From contig WLNV01000111.1 of assembly GCA_009699615.1 (NCBI GenBank), positions 1 through 5,690 of the forward strand: DNA of 5,690 nt, written 5' to 3'. A program made the position numbers and the translations under genes. Shown piece by piece: positions 1 to 4,735 of the stretch. The notes under the pieces are model-generated. The model ran no database searches, was not told where the DNA came from, and was given only the letters and a program-made list of their open reading frames with translations. How positions within the stretch are numbered: the stretch's first letter is position 1; every line of letters begins with the position of its first letter. Source of the DNA: Actinomycetota bacterium. Lineage in GTDB: Bacteria > Actinomycetota > Thermoleophilia > Solirubrobacterales > Solirubrobacteraceae.

Positions 1-83
1 TCGCGCCACTGCCCGCCAATAAAGAGGCGCCGCTCGACAGTTTCGAGGGCTGAACGCTCGTCTTCCACGCTAATCGTTGTCAT
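1..83 (-). CDS. Aldehyde dehydrogenase family protein, N-terminal fragment cut by the window edge
   Basis: An ATG at 83-81 opens a frame that stays open to base 1, giving 27 complete codons and part of another. Residues 19-27 read RLFIGGQWR, the typical opening beta-strand signature of NAD(P)-dependent aldehyde dehydrogenases (usually a form of LFIGGEW), preceded by a short acidic leader starting MTTISVEDER. The family oxidises aldehydes to carboxylic acids in the cytoplasm; substrate class cannot be judged because the catalytic Cys/Glu and the cofactor fold lie outside. The start has no Shine-Dalgarno, but a TAATCT hexamer lies 6 nt upstream, compatible with a leaderless transcript. It follows the MaoC hydratase gene on the same strand after 50 nt. 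The call rests on one short motif plus its correct position near the N-terminus, so it is probable rather than certain. Confidence 0.72.
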   Translation of the reverse strand, partial: MTTISVEDERSALETVERRLFIGGQWR

Positions 84-98
84 CGATCGAGATTAGCG
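68..98. repeat. Perfect 8-bp inverted repeat centred on the aldehyde dehydrogenase start codon
   Basis: CGCTAATC at 68-75 is mirrored exactly by GATTAGCG at 91-98, with a 15-bp spacer. Arm centres are 23 bp apart, about two helical turns, as expected for a dimeric repressor site. One arm covers the putative -10 box (90-95) and the other lies just inside the coding region. In a transcript reading through from the MaoC gene the same arms could form an 8-bp stem with the AUG in its 15-nt loop. A repeat of this length and spacing can occur by chance a few times in a window this size, so only its position makes it notable. Confidence 0.4.
90..95 (-). promoter_or_regulatory. Possible -10 box for a leaderless aldehyde dehydrogenase transcript
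   Basis: On the minus strand TAATCT fits the actinobacterial TANNNT -10 consensus and ends 6 nt before the ATG at 83, which would put transcription start at or next to the A of the start codon. No Shine-Dalgarno is present between them. No convincing -35 element is seen about 17 bp further upstream. The call is inferred from spacing alone. Confidence 0.35.
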
Positions 99-133
99 AG
101 CCGCGAGCGGCGCCGGGAGTTTCGTGCCTTCTC

Positions 134-586
134 TTAGGTGAACATCCGTGCCAGCGACTCGGCTACGCAGACAGGCTTTTCGCCGCCTTCAGTCTCAAAG
201 GTCTGCGTGACCATCATCTGGACGCCACCTGGAACGTCCTCAACCGAGCTGAGCAGTGCGCGCATCCGAACCTTCGCGCCAACCATCAGCGGAGCCGGGA
301 AGCGCACCTTCTGGTAGCCGTAGTTGACGGCGAAAACGAAACCCTCGACAGCCATCACCTCGTAGGTGAACTTTGGCCCAAGTGAGAGAGTGAAGAGGCC
401 GTGGGCGATCGTTCCGCCGAAAGGAGTCTCCTTCGCTTTTTCCGGATCAACGTGGATCCACTGGTGGTCGCCGGTCACATCGGCGAACTGGTTGATCGTC
501 TCCTGAGTTACCAAGTACCACTCGCTAACTCCAAGCTCCGTGCCTACTGCGGCCTTCAGTTCGTCTACACCGTTGAGTGTGGCCAT
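134..586 (-). CDS. MaoC-like (R)-specific enoyl-CoA hydratase, hotdog fold
   Basis: A 150-residue, single-domain hotdog protein that should add water to trans-2-enoyl-CoA to give (R)-3-hydroxyacyl-CoA (PhaJ/MaoC type), acting in the cytoplasm. The hydratase signature is intact: FADVTGDHQWIHVD at residues 35-48 supplies the catalytic Asp40 and His45, and FGGTIAHGLFTLSL at 56-69 is the conserved substrate/dimer segment. The C-terminal half has the expected beta-strands (KVRFPAPLMVGAKV, 93-106). Length is normal for the stand-alone family. The ATG at 586 is fixed by an excellent GAGGAG 5 nt upstream. It lies 41 nt after the ABC1 kinase gene and 50 nt before the aldehyde dehydrogenase gene, all on one strand, so co-transcription with the kinase is plausible. 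The acyl chain-length preference and pathway cannot be read from the sequence; fatty-acid, polyhydroxyalkanoate-type or aromatic-CoA degradation are all possible. Confidence 0.93.
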   Translation of the reverse strand: MATLNGVDELKAAVGTELGVSEWYLVTQETINQFADVTGDHQWIHVDPEKAKETPFGGTIAHGLFTLSLGPKFTYEVMAVEGFVFAVNYGYQKVRFPAPLMVGAKVRMRALLSSVEDVPGGVQMMVTQTFETEGGEKPVCVAESLARMFT

Positions 587-591
587 CTGCG

Positions 592-597
592 CTCCTC
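592..597 (-). promoter_or_regulatory. Strong ribosome binding site of the MaoC hydratase
   Basis: Minus-strand GAGGAG, within AAGAGGAG at 599-592, stands 5 nt before the ATG at 586. It is one of the two clear Shine-Dalgarno sequences in the window (the other is at 4320-4324). It supports the hydratase start and suggests this gene is translated efficiently even if transcribed as the distal gene after the kinase. Confidence 0.8.
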
Positions 598-627
598 TTG
601 GTTCCGAATGAATAGTTGGTCTAAAGC

Positions 628-2034
628 CTACGCGCGCGCAGCAAAAAAGTCGGCGTCGCCCTCGCCGAGCGGCGTTGAGGGCGGCTCAGCCGCGATGTAT
701 TCGAGTGCCAAGCGGCCCCAGTCGCCACCAGCGCGCAGCTCGCCAAGGACGCTGAAGAGCAGCCCTTCCATGCGGCGCATCAGCAGCGCCTCCGGCGGGA
801 GCGTCTGTTTGCGCATGTAGTCGTAGTGCGGTGAGCGGGGAGAACTTCCGACCTCGATTGCGTTGCGCACATACTCCGGATCAAGCCTGCGGTAGCCGGT
901 CGTGAAGTACCACTCGCCGGCGGTCTGAAGCTGCTCAAGCACGCGCTCGGGGTGAAACTCGTCGGGCTGCGGCAGGTAGCCGAGCTCGGAGAGCCATCGG
1001 TGCGTCTGCTCGGCGTCGCCTTCGATCACCGAGCGCGCCAAGGCCCTCTCACCGTCGAGGTACTGCTCTGGAACACGGCGGATCAAACCAAAGTCGAGGA
1101 AGCAGACGCGCCCATCGTCACAGAAGATGTAGTTGCCGGGGTGGGGATCGCCGAGCGCAAGCCGTTCGCGCATCAGCAGGCCGAAGAAGAAGCGGAAGGC
1201 GATCTCGCCGGCGCGATCGCGCTCCTCATCGCTGCGATCTTTCATCTGCGTGAAGCTCTCGCCTTCGATGTACTCACTGACGAGCACGCGGCGAGTGGAG
1301 AGCGAAGCGAAGATCGCTGGAATGCGGACGAACGGATGGCCGCGGTAAGCACGCGCAATCTGGCGCTGATTGGCGGCCTCGAGCTCATAGTCGAGCTCCT
1401 CGGCGATCCGCTCACGCAGCTCCGCGAGCAACGCCTTGGCGTCGATCCCAGGAGCTAAGCGCTTGAGCAGCGGCACCAGCATCTGGACGTTGCGCATGTC
1501 GGTCTCGACAGCCTCAGCCACCCCGGGGTATTGAACCTTGACCGCCACCTCGTCGCCGTCATGGGTTGTGGCTCGATAAACCTGCCCGATTGAGGCGGCA
1601 GCGATCGGTTCTTCGTCGAAGCTCGCGAAGACCGCACTGATCGGCTCGCCAAAGTCGGCTTCGACGACCTTCTTCATATCTTTGAAGGCGACCTGCGGAG
1701 CGTTGTCGCGCAACTCAGCGAGGCGCGCTTTGAACTCTTCACGGTCGCCCTCGGGGATCAGCTCAAAGTCAACTGTCGAGAGGACTTGGCCGATCTTCAT
1801 CGCAGCGCCCTTCATCTGCCCGAGCTGCTTTACGAGCTGGTCGGCGAGGTCGAAGGCGCGCGCCTGCGTCGCCTCGTCCGCGCGCTCCTCCGTGCGCAGC
1901 CGGTTGATCGCGCTCGTGGCCGCCCACTTCGCGCTTTGGCCACCGACCAGCGAGCCAAACTTGGCCGTACGCGCCAGCCTTGAGCTGGGCAGTTTGCTGG
2001 TCTCTTGGATCTCGCCTTTGTCTTCTTCAGCCAT
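628..2034 (-). CDS. ABC1/AarF/UbiB-family atypical protein kinase
   Basis: The 468-residue product carries all hallmarks of the ABC1 (UbiB/COQ8-like) atypical kinase family. The family-specific KIGQ is at 80-83 in the N-terminal extension, the alanine-rich nucleotide loop AAASIGQVYRA at 145-155, the beta-3 lysine K166 in VAVKVQYPG, EELDYELEAANQ at 212-223, the catalytic loop GDPHPGNY at 295-302 (Asp296, Asn301), and LDFG at 313-316 with the metal-binding Asp314. Members support isoprenoid-quinone biosynthesis or membrane-lipid homeostasis by ATPase/kinase activity; the substrate here is unknown. Unlike E. coli UbiB, the C-terminus shows no hydrophobic hairpin that would span a membrane, so a soluble or peripheral protein is more likely. 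I chose the ATG at 2034 because a longer version from 2154 would add 40 Arg/Ala-rich residues and run into the divergent nuclease gene. No good Shine-Dalgarno precedes 2034. Confidence 0.93.
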   Translation of the reverse strand: MAEEDKGEIQETSKLPSSRLARTAKFGSLVGGQSAKWAATSAINRLRTEERADEATQARAFDLADQLVKQLGQMKGAAMKIGQVLSTVDFELIPEGDREEFKARLAELRDNAPQVAFKDMKKVVEADFGEPISAVFASFDEEPIAAASIGQVYRATTHDGDEVAVKVQYPGVAEAVETDMRNVQMLVPLLKRLAPGIDAKALLAELRERIAEELDYELEAANQRQIARAYRGHPFVRIPAIFASLSTRRVLVSEYIEGESFTQMKDRSDEERDRAGEIAFRFFFGLLMRERLALGDPHPGNYIFCDDGRVCFLDFGLIRRVPEQYLDGERALARSVIEGDAEQTHRWLSELGYLPQPDEFHPERVLEQLQTAGEWYFTTGYRRLDPEYVRNAIEVGSSPRSPHYDYMRKQTLPPEALLMRRMEGLLFSVLGELRAGGDWGRLALEYIAAEPPSTPLGEGDADFFAARA

Positions 2035-2093
2035 CTGAATCTCGACCGTAGTACGGGCAGCCGCCGAGTCCGTATCACGGTAGCCTGCCGCTA
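2035..2093. promoter_or_regulatory. Divergent 59-bp promoter region between kinase and exonuclease
   Basis: The only sequence separating two divergent genes, so both promoters should lie in or around it. On the plus strand TAGCCT (2081-2086) ends 7 nt before the GTG at 2094, the spacing expected of a leaderless -10 box. On the minus strand TACGGT (2050-2045) ends 10 nt before the ATG at 2034. CCGTA-G-TACGG at 2046-2056 is a perfect 5-1-5 palindrome overlapping the minus-strand box and could be an operator. Neither gene has a clear Shine-Dalgarno. These boxes are short and degenerate, and no -35 match is convincing, so the details are inference; only the divergent layout is certain. Confidence 0.4.
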
Positions 2094-2966
2094 GTGACCG
2101 CGCCGCTGCTCGTCGTAGACACCCCGTCGCTGCTCTACCGCGCCTTCTTCGCACTGCCGAAATCGATCAAGGGAACAGACGGCAAACCGGTGAACGCGAT
2201 GCTGGGAACGGCCAACATGCTGCTGCAGGCGGTTGCCGACTACCGTCCGCGAGCGGTCGTCTGCTGCTTCGGCGCCGAGGCCGGGGACTACCGCGTCAAG
2301 GCCTTTCCCGCCTACCACGCCGACCGCCCACCGATGCCGCCAGAACTTGAGCACCAATGGGAGCTCGCGCCCGGCTTCCTCGCCGCTTGCGGCTGGAGTT
2401 CGCTCGATGCCGGCGACCTCGAGGCCGACGACCTGCTCGGCTCGCTGGCCACGCTGGAGAGCAAGGCCGGCGGGAAGACGCTGATCTTCAGCGGCGACCG
2501 CGACATGTTCCAGTGCGCCTCGCAGCAGGTCACCGTTCTCTATCCGGCGCGCGGCGGGCCACAGCTGATCGGCCCGGCCGAAGTGCGCGAGCGCAGCGGT
2601 GTTGAGCCGTTTCAGATTCCCGACCTGATCGCGCTTCGCGGCGACCCTTCCGACGGGATCCCAGGCGCGAAGGGAATCGGTGAGAAGGGCGCGGCACTGC
2701 TCTTGGACGAATATGGCTCGCTCGAAGCGGTCTTGGCCGCGGCAGCGGACCCCGCCAGCGAGATGACGGCACGCACGCGGGCAGCTCTAACCGATGACCC
2801 AGACTTGCTGAAAGCGTTCAAAGGGATGGCGACGCTGCAGCCGATCAAGTTGAAGAGGCCGAAAGACGCCCCACTCGACACACGCCGCGGCGCGGCGACA
2901 GCGCGCGAGCTTGGAATGAACAGGCTCGCTGAGCGGCTTGAGAAGTTCGACGTCGCTAGGGCGTGA
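2094..2966 (+). CDS. Stand-alone 5'-3' exonuclease / flap endonuclease, PolI 5'-nuclease family
   Basis: A 290-residue protein equivalent to the N-terminal nuclease domain of DNA polymerase I, without any polymerase domain. It should trim 5' ends and flaps, for example RNA primers and repair intermediates, using two metal ions. Visible motifs: VVDTPSLLYRAFFALP at 7-22 (Asp9), the arch/helical-gateway segment YHADRPPMPPEL at 74-85, EADD at 110-113, GDRD at 134-137 (Asp135, Asp137), and RGDPSDGIPGAKGIGEKGA at 182-200 with Asp184, Asp187 and the helix-hairpin-helix. The oddity is FGAEAGDYR at 59-67: the position that is normally the metal-ligand Asp in an FDA-type motif is Gly60 (GGC). The start is GTG at 2094, placing the first Asp at the usual distance from the N-terminus. 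The gene is divergent from the kinase and its last 11 bp overlap the end of ychF. Family assignment is firm; full catalytic competence is less so. Confidence 0.93.
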   Translation: MTAPLLVVDTPSLLYRAFFALPKSIKGTDGKPVNAMLGTANMLLQAVADYRPRAVVCCFGAEAGDYRVKAFPAYHADRPPMPPELEHQWELAPGFLAACGWSSLDAGDLEADDLLGSLATLESKAGGKTLIFSGDRDMFQCASQQVTVLYPARGGPQLIGPAEVRERSGVEPFQIPDLIALRGDPSDGIPGAKGIGEKGAALLLDEYGSLEAVLAAAADPASEMTARTRAALTDDPDLLKAFKGMATLQPIKLKRPKDAPLDTRRGAATARELGMNRLAERLEKFDVARA

Positions 2967-4035
2967 AGTTGACGGTGATCACGTCGCCGTCGGCGACTTG
3001 GTAGTCGCGGCCTTCGGTTCGAAGCGTGCCGCGGTCGCGCGCCGCCGCGTAGCCACCGGCCTCAACCAGCGCCTCCCAGCCGATGATCTCGGCGCGGACA
3101 AAGCCCTTCTGAATATCGGTGTGGATTGCGCCGGCAGCGTCCCAAGCAGTTGAGCCGCGTCGCAGGTGCCATGACTGGGCCGGCTTGGCCTCACCGGCGG
3201 TGAAGAAGGCGATCAGTTCGAGCAGTTCAAAGGCACCACGGACGACCATCTCAAGGCCCGACTCGTCGAGCTCAAGGTCGGCACGCATAGCGGCGGCATC
3301 CTCGTCGCTCAACTCCGAGAGCTCAGCTTCAAGCCGCGAGGAGATCGCAACGGCGCCGGCGCCCTCTTTGGCGGCATGCGCGCTGACGACCTCCGGCACG
3401 GCGAGATCACCCTCATCGACGTTGGCGATGAAGAGCACCGGCTTACCGGTCAGCGGCTGGAGCAAGCGCATTGCGTCGGGCGCGTCATCGGGAACCGGAA
3501 CGGTGCGAGCCGGGTGACCGGCGCTGAGCGCCTCGATTACGGCCGCGAGCCAGGCTTCTTCCGCGATCGCGTGGGCGTCACCGCTGCGCGCCTCGCGGGC
3601 GATGCGTTGGTGGCGCCGCTCAGCCTGCTCAAGGTCGGCGAAGATCAGTTCTGTTTCGATGATCTCGATGTCGCGCTGCGGGTCGACGCTGCCCTCGGAG
3701 TGGATCACGTTCGAATCGCCGTGCGCACGGACGACGTGCAGCAGAGCGTCGGTCTCACGGATGTTGGCTAGGAACTGATTGCCGAGCCCCTCCCCCTTAT
3801 GCGCACCGGCTACGAGCCCGGCGATGTCGTGGAAGGCGATCGTGTCCCAAACGATCTCCGAGGCACCGACCGTTTCAGCTACCTGCACCATCCTCTCGTC
3901 CTCGACCGGAACGACGGCGACGTTCGGTTCGATCGTCGTGAACGGATAGTTGGCGGCCTGCGCGCCGGCCTGCGTCAACGCGTTGAAGAGCGATGACTTC
4001 CCGGCGTTGGGCATGCCAATGATTCCGACCTTCAT
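2956..4035 (-). CDS. ychF: YchF/OLA1-family ribosome-associated ATPase
   Basis: A full-length (359 residues) Obg-superfamily P-loop protein. The G1 loop GMPNAGKSS is at 7-15 (family usually NVGKST), switch region PFTTIEPN at 31-38, G3 DIAGLV at 70-75 with the family's hydrophobic residue (Leu74) in place of the catalytic Gln, and HKGEGLGNQFLANIRETD at 79-96. Residues 205-208 read NVDE, the NxxE variant of the G4 motif that gives YchF proteins ATP rather than GTP specificity. A C-terminal TGS domain runs from about 276 to the end (IHTDIQKGFVRAEI at 304-317, EGRDYQVADGDVI at 341-353). YchF binds ribosomes and negatively affects stress responses in E. coli. The Cys at position 35 of E. coli YchF (PFCTIEPN) is Thr33 here, and the protein has no cysteine anywhere. 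It follows the 76-residue gene by 46 nt and has no evident Shine-Dalgarno. Confidence 0.97.
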   Translation of the reverse strand: MKVGIIGMPNAGKSSLFNALTQAGAQAANYPFTTIEPNVAVVPVEDERMVQVAETVGASEIVWDTIAFHDIAGLVAGAHKGEGLGNQFLANIRETDALLHVVRAHGDSNVIHSEGSVDPQRDIEIIETELIFADLEQAERRHQRIAREARSGDAHAIAEEAWLAAVIEALSAGHPARTVPVPDDAPDAMRLLQPLTGKPVLFIANVDEGDLAVPEVVSAHAAKEGAGAVAISSRLEAELSELSDEDAAAMRADLELDESGLEMVVRGAFELLELIAFFTAGEAKPAQSWHLRRGSTAWDAAGAIHTDIQKGFVRAEIIGWEALVEAGGYAAARDRGTLRTEGRDYQVADGDVITVNFTP

Positions 4036-4081
4036 CGCTTAAGTCACTAATCCGTTCTCGCTGCGCGGCAGGCCGAGGCGA

Positions 4082-4312
4082 CTAGCCGAGTCCGAAGCCG
4101 ACGCGGTGCTCTTCGCTCTCGCTGCGCACGTAAACAACCTGCGAGCAGTCAACGCGAACGGGGCCGTCCTCGTCTTTGAGGTCGATCCAGCCGCCCTTTT
4201 CGAGCGAGCCAAAAAGCTTCTCGCGGTCACTGGCGCTGAGTTTCAACGGCAACGAGCCTCCGCCTTTGAGTCCGAGCACTACGCGCTCGCCTTCTGCTGA
4301 TTCCTTGGCCAT
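4082..4312 (-). CDS. Small conserved-looking protein, possibly DUF3107-like
   Basis: A 76-residue charged, soluble protein with no signal peptide or membrane segment. Its pattern is beta-strand (VVLGLKGGGSLPLKL, 11-25), a helix (residues 27-39), then beta-strands (GWIDLKDEDGPVRVD, 41-55; SQVVYVRSE, 57-65) and the ending HRVGFGLG (69-76). From memory, the strand-turn-strand segment, the YV motif and especially the RVGFG tail resemble the actinobacterial DUF3107 family (for example mycobacterial TB9.4), whose function is not established; the N-terminal half matches poorly, so this is tentative. Expression as a real gene is well supported: its ATG overlaps the epimerase TGA by one base (TGATG), and GGAGG lies 7 nt upstream inside the epimerase's last codons. 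It precedes ychF by 46 nt. I cannot assign a function. Confidence 0.78.
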   Translation of the reverse strand: MAKESAEGERVVLGLKGGGSLPLKLSASDREKLFGSLEKGGWIDLKDEDGPVRVDCSQVVYVRSESEEHRVGFGLG

Positions 4313-4722
4313 CAGTGATCCTCCGCTGGCTGGACGATCTCGGTCAGAACGCCGCCGGTGTATTTGGGGTGGGCGAAAGCAACTCGCGAGCCGCGGATAC
4401 CAACCCGCGGCTCATCGTCGATCAGTTTGATTCCTGCGGCGCGGAGCCGCTCAAGTTCGCTGTCAATGTCGCTGACCTGGTAGGCGATGTGATGCATCCC
4501 CGGGCCGCTGCGCTCAAGGAAGCGGCCGACCGGAGTGTCCGGGCTAAGCGGCTGGAGCAGCTCGATGTGGTTCTCGCCAAGGTCCAGCAGTACGGCTTCA
4601 ACTCCCTGCTCTTCGACCACTTCGCGGTGCACAAGCTTCATCTCGAAAGATCCTTCGTAGAGCTTCAGCGCAGGGTCGATCGCCTCAACAGCGATGCCCA
4701 CGTGGTCGATTCGATCAAACAT
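4312..4722 (-). CDS. mce: Methylmalonyl-CoA epimerase (VOC/glyoxalase fold)
   Basis: A 136-residue single-chain VOC protein that interconverts (R)- and (S)-methylmalonyl-CoA, linking propionyl-CoA carboxylase to the B12-dependent mutase and so to succinyl-CoA. Diagnostic segments are IDHVGIAV at 5-12 with metal ligand His7, EEQGVEAVLLDLG at 37-49, HIELLQPLSPDTPVGRFLE at 52-70 with ligand Glu54, GMHHIAYQVSDID at 75-87 (ligand within His77-His78), DEPRVGIRGSRVAFAHPK at 103-120, and GGVLTEIVQP at 123-132 with ligand Glu128. Length and order are canonical. The ATG at 4722 gives MFDRIDHVGIAV, the usual family N-terminus; an upstream ATG at 4830 would add 36 Arg/Ser-rich residues inside the peptidase gene. 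It starts 13 nt after the peptidase stop and overlaps the next gene by one base. A separate VOC dioxygenase function is unlikely given the specific motifs. No mutase or carboxylase gene is visible here. Confidence 0.94.
   Translation of the reverse strand: MFDRIDHVGIAVEAIDPALKLYEGSFEMKLVHREVVEEQGVEAVLLDLGENHIELLQPLSPDTPVGRFLERSGPGMHHIAYQVSDIDSELERLRAAGIKLIDDEPRVGIRGSRVAFAHPKYTGGVLTEIVQPAEDH
4320..4324 (-). promoter_or_regulatory. Ribosome binding site of the 76-residue gene, embedded in the epimerase 3' end
   Basis: Minus-strand GGAGG lies 7 nt before the ATG at 4312, inside the codons for the last Ala-Glu-Asp residues of the epimerase. With the TGATG stop/start overlap this indicates translational coupling and supports the small gene being real. 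Confidence 0.78.
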
Positions 4723-4735
4723 TCTTCTGCGCAGT

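Noticed and set aside
100..111. GCCGC-GA-GCGGC hairpin between the hydratase and aldehyde dehydrogenase as a terminator
   Set aside because: The loop is only 2 nt (or 4 nt with a shortened stem) and no T-run follows on either strand; a common accident in GC-rich DNA.
401..820. Plus-strand frame opposite the hydratase and kinase
   Set aside because: Low-complexity Ser/Arg/Ala composition in the C-terminal half, spans two well-identified minus-strand genes and resembles no known family; a product of GC-rich antisense codons.
952..1458. 168-codon plus-strand frame inside the kinase gene
   Set aside because: Lies entirely antisense to conserved kinase motifs and shows no recognisable domain; explained by codon bias of the true gene.
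2035..2154. Longer kinase start at 2154
   Set aside because: It would add 40 Arg/Ala-rich residues unlike the family and overlap the divergent nuclease gene by 61 bp; the ATG at 2034 fits the layout.
3119..3771. Two overlapping plus-strand frames opposite ychF
   Set aside because: Both are antisense to an intact, highly conserved ATPase; Ser/Ala-rich or shuffled composition and no motif.
4036..4081. Separate promoter for ychF in the 46-nt gap
   Set aside because: The gap has an AT-richer patch next to the start (CTTAAG, 4038-4043) but no hexamer matching TANNNT at a sensible distance and no -35; read-through from the upstream genes is simpler.
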